A stretch of 64,000 nucleotides of DNA. Source: Timema cristinae. Lineage: Eukaryota > Arthropoda > Insecta > Phasmatodea > Timematidae. Shown in pieces: positions 32,085 through 42,058 of this stretch (position 1 is its first letter; each line of letters opens with the position of its first letter). The position numbers were made by a program, and so were the translations under genes. The stretch covers positions 34,073,604 through 34,137,603 of the forward strand of contig JBCFYV010000001.1 in NCBI GenBank assembly GCA_039000515.1, written 5' to 3'. The notes below the pieces were generated by a model. It saw nothing but the letters and a program-made list of their open reading frames with translations. It was not told where the DNA came from and did not search any database.

Positions 32085-32525
32085 GAGATGTGATAAAAAA
32101 TTATAATTTACGTATCAGAACGGAACCCTTGATGTGATTTTGCCGGAAAAAATGATAGTTGCCATTTTGTTTATAATATTTATCAATGCTTGAAAATGTA
32201 ATTTAATCAAATTGGTTAGAGCCGATTTCGAGAAAAATGATGTTTTCTCTTTTTGCCCTTCATTAAAGTACCATTAATTTTAAGGTTGGATATCCACATC
32301 CTAAAAACCCTTGGGACAACCGTATGAAAACCCTAGATACCAAGTTTCACTCCGATCGGTAAAATAGTTTAGGCTCTAGTCCGAAGTACAGACACGGAAA
32401 TTCAAAAAAACCTTTTTTGGATTCGGGGAATCATGAAACCTCGAAATTCATCAAAATCTCGAGTTAGATTTTTTTGACGATCACAATAATTTCTATACCT
32501 GTAAGATAGCGAGAAATAATAAAAA
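32085..32525 (+). repeat. dispersed repeat G (copy 2, longest)
   Basis: Ordered shared words: GAGCCGATTTCGAGAAAAAT, CTTCATTAAAGTACCATTAA, CCGATCGGTAAAATAGTTTA, CTAGTCCGAAGTACAGACAC, GGGGAATCATGAAACCTCG, GATTTTTTTGACGATCACAA and GTAAGATAGCGAGAAATAA. A match continues upstream into TTACGTATCAGAACGGAACC, also seen complemented at 54.19 kb. Confidence 0.8.
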
Positions 32526-33011
32526 AAAAGATCAATCTACTAGTCCTTGATGTAAATTTTATACGCGTAAAGTTTAATTAATGGTTTGTAACTCTCAAAT
32601 ATTTACCAGCCTTATTGAAATTGAATTACAAAATAAATAAATCAATCTTGTTAGAACTTCATTAGTTCCTGACGGTTTTTTTTAACCCGCATCTCACCCT
32701 TCCCACCCCCCAACCACTCAATACAACTTTTCTCTCCGATGAAGCAAGAAGAATATTAAAGTTAATTCCAGTAACGAAGAGATGGTGGTAAGGGCAAAAT
32801 AAGAAACACCGAATAAAAGACCAAACTTCACCAAAGAGAAAAAAATAAAATAAATTGACGTTGGAATCTTAAAATAACAAATTTATTTGGATACTAAATT
32901 ATTATGTTTAATGTTAAGGTACTTAAATCACTTCACATTAAAATAACACATTTTATTTTCTTACTTCTTTGAAATTAAAAAGTGTTCTTGGTATGATATA
33001 CTCAACCTTAA

Positions 33012-33402
33012 GGTTGGTTAAAAGGGGACGCGTGAAAAGTCCGTTTTTTTTGCAGTTTTTTATAACATTTTTTTGTTGTTCAAAATAAATCAAATAATTC
33101 TCCAGTAGAAACATAGAGTTTAATTTTCTTCACATAGTACTCTCAATATTTCTTTAATATCTTTCGAAGATATTCTAGAATTGAATTACCACTTTTTATC
33201 TTCATTTAAAAAGTTTATCATCCAATGCCGTTCTGCTAATGAGTCATGGCAGACATTTAAAAACCATTGATATCACCATATGTTGAAAAATTATCACTAT
33301 GTTTATATTTTAACAATATTTTATTTATTTTTTTCAAAAAATTTTCACTATAAAAACTGTAAAAAAACACCAACCTTTTCTAATGTTACCTTACACTCAA
33401 GC
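33012..33402. mobile_element. palindromic TTAA MITE, diverged copy
   Basis: TTAA at 33008-33011 and 33403-33406. Left arm GTAGAAACATAGAGTTTAAT and CTTCACATAGTACTCTCAA; right arm ACCATTGATATCACCATATG and ACTATAAAAACTGTAAAAA. Confidence 0.8.
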
Positions 33403-33479
33403 TTAATGACCTTTTGACCAATACACCAATGGGTACCAATGACAGGAGTTACACTTGTGGTAACGAAGAGCAAGCTGTC

Positions 33480-33665
33480 GCAATAGACAGCCAATGCTGG
33501 GACTCTCGGTTAGACTTAAGGGTGGGGATATGTGGGAAATAATTATTCATTCGATTTATCTTTGTGTTTTTTTTTCCATCTCTTTTCTACGTTAATTCAA
33601 ATGCATTTCATCTAACAACATTCCTCATCCCTACTCTGTAGATTAAGACGTCAAACTACACGTAT
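33480..33665 (+). repeat. SINE A/B body fragment
   Basis: Head end GCCAATGCTGGGACTCTCGG, then CCTCATCCCTACTCTGTAG late in the segment. The tail is lost. Confidence 0.4.
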
Positions 33666-33689
33666 GAGTGGGAAGTTAGACTAAATCAT

Positions 33690-33900
33690 CAGAAGCCCAT
33701 TTCATTTTTGCACTGACGTAGAAATGAGGGTTCAAATTCATTGTAGTTGTAACCCTACTGAAGGTGTTAAAAATAATGTTTACAACTCTCCTTCCCCACG
33801 AATATGGGTGCATTATCTTACATGTTCTACCTTCTTTATCCGTAATTAATGTGTGCGTGTAACCAAAATGTGTACTATGATGTGGTGGAAAAAATAGTAC
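33690..33900 (+). repeat. SINE A/B body fragment
   Basis: B box GAGGGTTCAAATTC, body CCTTCCCCACGAATATGGGT and CTACCTTCTTTATCCGTAAT, remnant tail TGTGTACTATGATGTGGTG. The 91-codon minus ORF over it is a chance frame. Confidence 0.6.
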
Positions 33901-34061
33901 ATTCCAGGTGGCCACTAAAACGTGATGCAGAACAAAATTCACCTTCAACAACCATTTTGTTAAAACAAATTTATTTAAAAGATCTTAAAGTAATTGCGGA
34001 CCATTGATAGCATCTTGACCTCGAATTCAACTGTAGATATTGTTAATAAATAGAGTAAAAA

Positions 34062-34385
34062 AAAACCCAACTTGATGGCATCATTCCACAAGCGAGCTAT
34101 ATTGACCGAGCGGCCGCTGCTTGTTGGTGAAAATAATGCCAACATTTGTTAATAGAGGATGTTGTGTGGTCAGTACAAAGAACCTCCCAACCATAAATCT
34201 CAGTTTTCTAGACTGGAACCGTTACTTCTTTATTCAAGTAGGTCCTCAACTCTTCTCACGAGGCTGAGTTGACCCCGTCCCATATCCACTGCTTCACAGA
34301 AAATCTGTTAGCATCGGGGATCAAAGCCAATATCTTTGGATCTGTATCCAGTAGCTTTGACCACTAGACTTAATATCGTAGCTTA
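34062..34385 (-). repeat. separate tRNA-derived SINE (family I)
   Basis: On the minus strand the head lies at about 34385-34300 (complement of TCCAGTAGCTTTGACCACTA and GGGGATCAAAGCCAATATC). Body includes complements of CAACTCTTCTCACGAGGCTG and CTCAGTTTTCTAGACTGGAA; the 3' end is the complement of CTTGATGGCATCATTCCAC. A truncated second copy is at 53485-53660. Confidence 0.65.
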
Positions 34386-34395
34386 AGTTTGGACA

Positions 34396-35585
34396 CATCT
34401 TCTGTTTTTAAAGTGTGTACAGCACTAGCGTGCGTGATCAGTGAAGAGTAGACCCAAAGTCAGTGTTTCATTTTTGATTTGAACTGTTTGTACCGAATGA
34501 CTAAGAAAAGAGAGAAAGATGGTCCCGGAAATAGACAATTTCCCCCAGAGAGCTGTGGCTTGTTTTATTTCACGTCATCTAACCGATCCAGAACGAATAT
34601 CATTCTGTTTTATTTGTCAACAAACTGATGTACCGATTTCAAAAAAAGTATATTATATCAATTTTACAAAGCAACATTGGTAAATTAAGAAATCTCTTTC
34701 ACCCATTTATGAATGAGCGTATGGATAATACTAACATTTTAATTTTTGTTTTAGTATTTTAAATCTGTTAAGACCCTTATATGTGGTAAATAAAATGTAT
34801 GAGCTATGCTAGATAAATATATAGTTTTGACACAAAATTCCTATGTCCAAAAAATATATTTTTCATTAAAAATTGTATTAGATTAATTTTGATTTAACTG
34901 AAAAAGACCCAGATTTTGATTATATGTCATCTATTTTTTGGTACATCACATACAATACTCATGTGTACATAAACTCTATTCATGATCCGCTGATTGTGAA
35001 CATATTTTTTGTCATTTTTTTCTAATTTTGGTTTTTAGGTAATATTTTCTTGGTTTGCATTCTTCTTTTAAAGTCTTTTTTAAGGTATTTTTAATTTGTT
35101 TTAAGCCATTTTTGACATTTACATTAGATAAGTATTTTTAAATACTATCGATATTTCAAGAGACAGTTTTTTTATGACACAGACAGATACCGGAGTGAAA
35201 ATATATTTCAGGCAATGGACTTGTATCTCTCCTCTTTATATGTTTGGAAAGTACACATTCCTTGAGAGACAATGCGATTAATCTGTAAAGGGTTGCGTTG
35301 GGAGAGAAGGGGGTTGAGATAACTTTTTATCTGAAGCATATATTTGTATATCAATGTCATATTTCGCAGAATGAAATAGTTTATTTGTTCAAGTCTTTTC
35401 GTTGCATGAATATGTTAAAGTTTTCCTTTGTTAAGTGCAAGTTTGATTTAGTCTTTTGCTCTCATGATGAGTTTTTGTTTATATTTTACAGTCTTTAGTT
35501 GTATGTAAATTTCATGTAATTTTTAAATTATTCAATCAGTATTTTTTTTAAAGACTTAAGGTACCCAAAGTTATTAAAACATTAA
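34396..35585. other. AT-rich DNA, no gene seen
   Basis: Short frames only. A frame at about 34498 starting MTKKREKDGPGNRQ is brief and without support. Confidence 0.35.
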
Positions 35586-35589
35586 ATGG

Positions 35590-35850
35590 GGTTGTCTCAG
35601 TAAGCGAGAATTTGTCGTGCATTTTTTCAGCTCTAACGCAATATTTAATTCTAAGATGCATTATTTCAAAATATTGTTCATGCCAATATAAAATTTTAAA
35701 ATTCCAATATGGCTCATTTTCCTTAACAACCTTTGAGCTCTATTGTATGATTTAAAAAAAAATGGCACTAGTCAATTTCAACGATTATTTAAGAATATTC
35801 AGTAGAGATATGGGACTAGGCTTGATGAAAATGGGATATAGATCTACCCT
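35590..35850 (+). repeat. dispersed repeat H (copy 1)
   Basis: Shares TTTTTCAGCTCTAACGCAAT / ATTTAATT..GATGC.TTATTTCAAAATA and later TATG..ACTAGG.TTGATG with 62320-62580 in the same orientation. Class unknown. Confidence 0.65.
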
Positions 35851-36287
35851 TCCTCTAGAAAATACAGTAGTTTTTCAATAGGCTCAGAATAGAAAATTTT
35901 TAAGTTATTTGAGAACTAACTGGAGCTTTCCTCTCTACCTTAAGATAAGAAGTTTCGTAGTTTTTTTTATCGCTCTTTATTATTGACATGACAAGGGGTG
36001 GTTGTGAGTGAAGGGTGAAAGGTAATAAAATCTTATACAGAATAGAAAAATTGTTCCATAAAACGACACAACTTAACAGTTATTGATACTTTCTCTCTAA
36101 CTGAAGCGGCTGCCTTAAGAAGAAAACAGTTACAGTGCAATTGAAAATGTTTAGAGGCTACAATGGCAAAGAATGATTACGTCAGAAACTGACAAAAAAA
36201 ATGGGTATAGTTTTTATATGCTTAACTTGCGTTTAAATTGACAAACCTCTCTATGACAGGGAAGAGGATGGTAAGTTTTGGAGGCCC
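35851..36287. other. no gene seen
   Basis: Ordinary AT-rich sequence between repeat H and a SINE. Confidence 0.35.
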
Positions 36288-36533
36288 ATTCCGGTGGCCG
36301 CGTGGTCTAAGGCGCTACTCTCGCAGTAATCTAGACTATCAATGATGGGGCGATCAAAGTTATAAATTTGGCCTGGTGTAAAAAGGGTGATTTTACCAAA
36401 ATGGTTTTCCACTTTGCTTCCACGCAAACGTGGGTACACTTCCTTTAAATATAGCCTTCCTAATCCCTAAAACCATTATCATAATTAGTGCATAAGCGTA
36501 TAATCCGAACGGGTAGTTATACACGGCGCTAGA
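36288..36533 (+). repeat. SINE subfamily B, near full length
   Basis: Head CCGGTGGCCGCGTGGTCTAA then GGCGCTACTCTCG, body AATGGTTTTCCACTTTGCTT, CCACGCAAACGTGGGTACAC, tail AATCCGAACGGGTAGTTATA and CACGGCGCTAGA. The B box is mutated (CAAAGTTATAAATTTGG). Confidence 0.88.
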
Positions 36534-36824
36534 AAGTATATTGGAATAAGAGTACCACATTACCGCTGTGTGAGAGTGCGAATCCTCTTGAAGGGCACAA
36601 GGGAAAAATGGGGAAAGTCTTACTTTAACTCCAGTTTAGTTAGTGGTGTTGTGTTAGTGAGTGAGACAATCATTATCACTTTTTAATGCACTTTGGATTG
36701 TGAAAGATGTATCTGTAATATTTAAATTATTTATAAAATGTATTTGTTGGTGTAATCGTGCGGCTTAAGATATTGCCTATAAAGTTGTTTTCATGGACAA
36801 GGTGAGAAATGTGACTTGACTTAT

Positions 36825-36965
36825 CCCTTCCCCTTTACCTTTTACAATTTATAAAAAACAAATTTAGAACAACATACTAAGATTCAAACCCTAATTTCCC
36901 CATCACTGGAATCACAGTCCAACGCGATAGTGACGCCTTAGATCGTGTGACCATTGCTGATGATG
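36825..36965 (-). repeat. SINE subfamily B head fragment
   Basis: The plus strand shows B box complement GATTCAAACCCTAATTTCCC and head complement AGTGACGCCTTAGATCGTGT then GACCATTG. Only the 5' half of the element is present. Confidence 0.65.
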
Positions 36966-37440
36966 GATATAAGTAAGTTATAACGCCCCTATGGATGAAT
37001 AAATTAAAATTTATAATACTTTGGTCTTCATCAACATAATGTAAGAATTTGTTTTTTCGATGTTAGATAAGATAAGATTTATCAAAATATGGGATATTTT
37101 AAAATACTAGTTAGCAAACATAATCGGTAGACTTTCAGTAAAACTGTATTTTACAAATAATACAACTTAAATCAGCGTTCATGGCCATCACCAGTAGGCA
37201 CAAACAGAAGAAGGCATGAGTCAATGTCTTGTCTGATTTTATGCTGACAAGAGGTAGGTGAAGTCTTGAATTCCAGACCAAAGAACTAAGGTGTACATGC
37301 CAAGCTAGTAAAGCCCTTTACCATCACGAAAATGATAATACACTACGTCTAGATTATCCCTTCATCATAAAAATCGGCAATTTAAAACGTGGAACACACG
37401 TATTGAAAACCATATCATTGCGAAGCTTCTCTCGACTAAT
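36966..37440. other. no clear gene
   Basis: AT-rich at first, becoming less so from 37170 toward the ORF at 37492. No repeat word recognised. Confidence 0.35.
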
Positions 37441-37491
37441 TTTTAAATCTTTACAAACTTTATTTTTTCTTCTGCATTTGTATATTTCCTG

Positions 37492-37722
37492 ATGTCCTCG
37501 TGCGAAACTTCCTCCATTTCTCGAAGAAACAGTTTCACGGACGAATTTTTGCAAGATACGAGCTATGACAGATACCTTTTGGCACGCGGATATAATATGG
37601 AATCCTTTCCCCCACCCTTTTTCCACAACCTAACACCCCTACCCCTTCACACAGTTTCACGTCCGGTAGCATTGCACCATACTTCACTATTTGAAGAGGC
37701 CATTCGGAACGCGAACTCTTGA
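37492..37722 (+). CDS. 76-codon ORF, best host-like coding candidate
   Basis: The frame opens with MSSCETSSISRRNSFTDEFL, has a middle part DRYLLARGYNMESFPPP, and ends SLFEEAIRNANS then TGA. Residue use is balanced, base composition is less AT-biased than the flanks, and it has an RRNSF site of the kind kinases phosphorylate. The frame stays open upstream of the ATG for about 15 codons. A pyrimidine-rich stretch precedes it, but without a clean AG for a splice acceptor. AATAAA-like signals occur downstream (about 37853 and 37942). I do not recognise the family. The overlapping minus frame (37354-37626) is the alternative reading. Confidence 0.25.
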   Translation: MSSCETSSISRRNSFTDEFLQDTSYDRYLLARGYNMESFPPPFFHNLTPLPLHTVSRPVALHHTSLFEEAIRNANS

Positions 37723-38127
37723 TAAAAATGAATTACTCTTTTTTTCTTTTCCTTTTTTATATATATAATATATTTCTTTCTCTTGGCACGTTTCGCATCG
37801 AGTAGGAACAAAATGTCGAGGAGTTACTCATAAAGTTTTATAGTTTGCAGTAAATAAAGTCTACGCCTGTCTGCCATATTTCTCGTCGGAGAGGTTCGAT
37901 GAAGTGTGGACACGGCGAGTGTGTCGATACGGATTAATTTTCAATAAACCTACTTTGAACTTGTAGCAAGTGTGGATGATAGGGTTTATTTTGATCAACT
38001 GAAGAATTTAAAAAATATATATAAAAAAATGCTCTAGCTATTATTAGTGACCTGCTTCGATGATATTCAACCTGGGGTACACGTACACATATATAGTACA
38101 ATAATGCATCTACATATTGTTATTTAT
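37723..38127. other. possible 3' flank of the ORF, no other feature
   Basis: Contains AATAAA-like words (GTAAATAAAGTC near 37850, TCAATAAACC near 37940) and a GC-richer patch TTCTCGTCGGAGAGGTTCG. No frame is open. Confidence 0.3.
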
Positions 38128-38376
38128 TTAGCATCTCGTCTTACTAACCGTTCGGGTTATACACTTAACTACTAATTACGCTAATGGGTTAGGAATTGGG
38201 AAGGTTGAATGTAGAGGAAGGGAACCCGCACTTTCCTGGAGGGATATTGGAAAACCATTTAGGGAAAACTAACCCCCAGCTCACCTGAGCGAGATTCGTA
38301 CCTTGATCTCCCCGTCTTCGGCAGTCTAGCTCAACACGAAACTAGCGAGTTAGTTAACTACGCCAGCGAGGTGGGT
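38128..38376 (-). repeat. SINE subfamily A
   Basis: The plus strand shows tail complement TTAGCATCTCGTCTTACTAA / CCGTTCGGGTTATACAC, body GGAAAACCATTTAGGGAAAA, A-type head complement CGGCAGTCTAGCTCAACACG and TTAGTTAACTACGCCAGCG. Confidence 0.9.
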
Positions 38377-38784
38377 TTCATATAACCGATCTTGATTTTC
38401 TTAGGGTAAAGTGCTCTCAACAGGATCCGATGATCGTTTGTTTAAACCCAGCCGAAGTTGATGAATTTTTTCTTGAGAAATAAAAATCCGTTGCACAACT
38501 TCCTTTGGACGGGAACTAAATATGTCGGTCCCATGTCGATGTGGCTTATAAAAGGACTCCGGAAGGTATATGAAAATACCTTACAGGTTAAATTGGTAGG
38601 TCCTTTCACTCTCGCTCATAGAATTTCTCGTGTATTGATATCATCAGTCAGTTCAGCAAGTGTACGTTAAAATATACCCCTAATAAATATAATACAAAAA
38701 TAGTAATAAAATATTTGGGAGCAAAAAGTTAAAAATAAATACTTATCTGGATGTGTGTGAACAAATAAGTTTGAATACCACCAT

Positions 38785-38985
38785 ATTAGACGGCTAATGA
38801 CGGGGAGATCGGTATTAGAATCCCTGTTGTGTACCGAGGTATCATTCCAAAAGATTTTTCACTCTCTTCCCAAACAATGTGGTTACATTTAATCTAAATT
38901 CAGCCTTACTTGTCACTAGTCAAAGAGTGTAGATATGCAAGCCACCTGAACGAGTAAGTAGTAAGGCGGGGTTAAAAAATAAATC
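38785..38985 (+). repeat. SINE A/B, head-truncated
   Basis: B-box zone GACGGGGAGATCGGTATTAG, body TTTTTCACTCTCTTCCCAA, tail CACCTGAACGAGTAAGTAGT and AAGGCGGGGTTAAAAAAT. Confidence 0.75.
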
Positions 38986-38989
38986 ATGT

Positions 38990-39145
38990 TAAGGAAAATA
39001 GGAGCTTAACAAGAAGGAAGATTCAAATATTAGATGACTTGAAAGAAAGAAGAACATTTTGAGAGCTGAGGGAGGACAGGGTGCATTGGCGGTCTAAGTT
39101 TTACAGACAAAAGGAATGTACCTGTCGTAAGACAGAACATATAAT
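38990..39145 (+). mobile_element. LINE ORF 3' end and tail (plus copy)
   Basis: The plus strand encodes remnants matching LDDLKERR.F.ELRE and F.DKRNVPVVRQ in broken frames; the DNA words GATGACTTGAAAGAAAGAAG and GGAATGTACCTGTCGTAAG recur complemented at 39.66-39.78 kb. The segment ends in AATAATATAACTAATAATAG, a LINE 3' tail. Confidence 0.65.
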
Positions 39146-39276
39146 AATATAACTAATAATAGTAATATTACCAGGGACTGATTCGATAAATAGGTCAATC
39201 ACAGATCAAAAATATTAATATAAAAAAGGTTATCCGCAATAAAACTTATTTATCACTCATTTTCTGGATATTTGAG

Positions 39277-39650
39277 TGGTTATGTTACACCTCAAAAGTA
39301 AAACTTTTTATTTTGTGATGTGAGAAAATTTCTGCTCATTACATGAGATTGTTTATTTGCTTGACCATTTCATGAACTGGGCAAAAATTGCTTTAACTCT
39401 TACCAATTTCATGAACTGTAACTTATTATACTATCTACTACAAGCTTAACTGAAATTTGTTTTAAGATATTATATTACACTAACCCAACCTAAACTCAAC
39501 CTATCCTTAAAGTTGGGTAACGATTTAAGCTCTCCAGTTCATGAAATGGAATATTTTTTCCTGGTTCGTGAAATGATCAGAAGATCCCAGTTCATGGAAT
39601 GGGCAGAAATTTTCTCGATTCACGAACTGGATGGATTCATGAATTATTAT
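39277..39650 (+). mobile_element. foldback-like element with repeated CATTTCATGAACTGG motif
   Basis: Starts GTGGTTATGTTACACCTCAA, whose complement appears at the right end of the related copy at 56.87 kb (GGGGTGTAACATAAACAC). The motif CCATTTCATGAACTGG occurs in the first half and its complement CCAGTTCATGAAATGG in the second, six or more times with variants. The right terminus is not preserved. No coding capacity. Confidence 0.65.
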
Positions 39651-39654
39651 TACT

Positions 39655-39885
39655 AGGTGGTCTGTCTCACGACAGGTCCATTCCTATTGTCAGTGAAATC
39701 ATACCACCAATGCACCAATACCTCCTCCTTGAGCTCCCATAATTTTCTTCTCTCCTTCAAATTATCCATTATGTGAATTTCCTTATTCCTAAGCTCCTAT
39801 TTCCCTCAACCTTTTCTTCTATGACGTCATGCAGAAGACAGTTCCTCCTGAGGATGTGTCCGATCCAGTTTGAGTTGTATGTGGT
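39655..39885 (-). mobile_element. LINE ORF 3' end and tail (minus copy)
   Basis: The minus strand reads NWIGHILRRNCLLHDVIE then KVEG, and further on LKERRKLWELKE and GPVVRQTT. W-I-G-H-I-L-R is the standard block near the end of many LINE ORFs. The 3' tail (TAGTAATAATAAT on the minus strand) faces the tail of the plus-strand copy at 39145, so the two LINE ends are tail to tail around the foldback element. Confidence 0.75.
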
Positions 39886-40000
39886 GTAACAAATACACCA
39901 ATGAGTAGGGGTAGTGAAAGTTGAATGTAGAAGAATTATATGCGCATTTGTATTGAAAAAGAGTAGAGAATCATGTAGGAAATATAAGCTATGCTTAGGG
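39886..40000 (-). repeat. SINE A/B body fragment
   Basis: The plus strand has CCAATGAGTAGGGGTAGTGA, GCGCATTTGTATTGAAAAAG and GAGAATCATGTAGGAAA. No head or tail. Confidence 0.5.
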
Positions 40001-40690
40001 CTGATTTAAAATTCCGACAAGCCATTAAACTGTAAGCCAGACAATATGAGACCTTCTCCTTTGGCATGTGTATACTAGTTTGTATTACATAATATCTTCT
40101 TAAGTTGTTTAAATTATTTCTAAATGTACCTACATAGTAGGTTACGAATACCCTTATTCCAGTTTTACTAATGGTATCAAGCATGCGTAAGAGGACAGTA
40201 AAACGCGGATGAACTTAAAAACCATGGGAGGTCATGGTGGAAACTTTACAGTAGAAAAATAACAGCGTTGATAACTTCCATAAAACCCAATAAAACAATT
40301 TCGCATTATTTATAAAGCTTCTGATGTGACCCTATCAAAACATGATTTTGTTTGATAAAGGAAGGTTAGATTTAGGTTTTTACGTTTTGCTTTATACCTC
40401 ATAAGTGTCAATTTTTGTTTAAGGTCTCGTTGAGTTAAAACAAACCACTTTTTAAATGGCCAAAATCCTGTTGGCAGCTTTCACCTAAATTTTGGTGAAA
40501 ACCATTTAAAAAACATCAAACTGCTTCACCAATAACGTGGGATTTCTAAATGTCTGCAACGCGTCTAGTGTTTTAACATACATTCCTCTTAGCACACTGG
40601 TCATATCATGACTTACAAACTAACCAAACATTAGGACATACAAAATACCCATTTTACTGACAGAAATTTCTCCACTGATAAATATTTGCT
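40001..40690. other. AT-rich DNA, no gene seen
   Basis: A local inverted word pair (AAACCACTTTTTAAATGG / CCATTTAAAAAACATC) occurs near 40440-40520. Nothing else. Confidence 0.35.
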
Positions 40691-40694
40691 CGTG

Positions 40695-40752
40695 GGAATA
40701 GAACCAGGGAAATTTAACTTGGCGGATTGACAAGCAACCGGGTGAGCTAGGA
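40695..40752 (-). repeat. tRNA-like fragment
   Basis: On the minus strand CTAGCTCACCCGGTTGCTTG resembles an A box and CCTGGTTCTATTCCC a B box at roughly tRNA spacing. Part of a tRNA-derived repeat. Confidence 0.45.
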
Positions 40753-41035
40753 CAGAACCAGGGAACTTCTCATTCATTCTCGTAACAAATATTTCATTTA
40801 CAAATTAAGATCTATTTAAATATGTTTGCTTTAATTTAACACAACTTTTTTTTAGTATGAAATTCAAGCAGTGTTTTATAGAGAGCAACATTTTGGTTTG
40901 TTTGTGTCTCATCAAAAGGTTTCCAGTTACAATCTTTTGTATACGTGTCATCCGACGTATAACCATGTTTGTGGATGAATGAGATTGGCATGTATGTATA
41001 TCTGTATTATTTCGGTAACATACAGATAAAGAGAT

Positions 41036-41056
41036 GGGGGGGGGGGGGGAGGGGAG
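41036..41056 (+). repeat. poly-G tract
   Basis: A run of about 14 G, then AGGGG. A long homopolymer like this is a likely site of assembly error and could form a G-quadruplex. Confidence 0.85.
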
Positions 41057-41257
41057 TGAGTCTGAAGGGATGAGTTCAGTATTTTGTTACTGAAATATAG
41101 GATGAAGGTGAAACAATTAGAAAAAATATTAACAATTAAATTGAAAGGTAAAATTAATGTTTCACAGATAAAAAGATCTATCAAATAGCCAAAGATATTA
41201 TATTTGTTTTAGTGAGGATTTACTCGCATATAGATATTATATTATGGAAATTAATAA

Positions 41258-41467
41258 AATGAAAGCTGTACATGGGTCCCAGGTTCGATTCCCGTGTCCA
41301 GGTGTCATTTTTCAATACTCAAAATATGATAGCTAAATAAAAGTAAGCAACATACTAAAATTTCTCACTTCTTGTAGATGTCACTCACTGGACGTCAGGT
41401 AAACCTCAGCACATTGTCCATCACGTTCTTCAGCATAGATCATCTAATTGCTTCCGCCCCACCCTGT
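41258..41467 (+). repeat. tRNA-derived repeat (family D) with shared 3' block
   Basis: B box CAGGTTCGATTCCCGTGTCC then AGGTGTCATTTTTCAA and AAAATATGATAGCTAAAT, all shared with the repeat at 49.6 kb. The 3' part from 41387 (complement of the 15001 repeat) ends CACCCTGTATA. Confidence 0.65.
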
Positions 41468-41513
41468 ATATAACTTGATTATATTTAAATGGTACCAGAA
41501 GAAATGATATGTA

Positions 41514-41514
<1 letters not shown>

Positions 41515-41544
<30 letters not shown>

Positions 41545-41546
41545 TA
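41515..41546. repeat. (TA)n microsatellite
   Basis: Uninterrupted TA dinucleotides for about 30 bp. Confidence 0.9.
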
Positions 41547-41596
41547 TAACCAAGTTTAACTACTTTTTCAGGCGATATGGATATAATTATTTTTTT

Positions 41597-41836
41597 ATTA
41601 GAACCGTATCTTACTACCCGTTCGGGTTTCACGCCTATGTACTAATTATACTATAAGTTAGTAATTAGGTTTAATTTAGAAGAAATGAACTAGAATTTGC
41701 GTGGAGGGAGAGTGGAAAATCATCTAGGAAAATCACCCTTAGTGCAGACGACTGAGATCGAACCCAAATCTCCCCTTCTTCGATAGTCTAGTCTAACAGA
41801 GAGTGGCGCGTTAGACCAGTGGTCACCGAAGCGGGT
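41597..41836 (-). repeat. SINE subfamily B
   Basis: The plus strand shows tail complement GAACCGTATCTTACTACCCG, TTCGGGTTTCACGCC, body GCGTGGAGGGAGAGTGGAAA, B box complement GATCGAACCCAAATCTCCCC, and head complement GCGCGTTAGACCAGTGGTCA. Confidence 0.9.
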
Positions 41837-41837
41837 T

Positions 41838-42058
41838 AGGCTATATGTTAATTGCTCTAATGGGATAGGAATGAAGAAGGAACATTTTAGAGGTAATCTA
41901 CGCGTATTTGCGTGGAAGGAGAGTGTTAAATCATTTACTAAAAACACCCTCAGTAGACCCGATTGGGATTTGAACCCCAATCTCCCCATCATAAGAAGGC
42001 CAGTATAATATTAGATTGACGCCTTTAAAGAGACCATTCGGCCACTGAAGTGGGTATA
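41838..42058 (-). repeat. SINE subfamily B, tail-truncated, tandem with previous copy
   Basis: Same orientation and directly abutting the head of the preceding copy. Body TTTGCGTGGAAGGAGAGTGT, B box complement GATTTGAACCCCAATCTCCC, head complement TTCGGCCACTGAAGTGGG. The shared 3' tail is missing at the junction. The 90-codon ORF over it is a chance frame. Confidence 0.85.

Noticed and set aside
34498..34640. Short frame MTKKREKDGPGNRQ...
   Set aside because: About 40 codons, frameshift needed to extend, no recognised domain or repeat partner.
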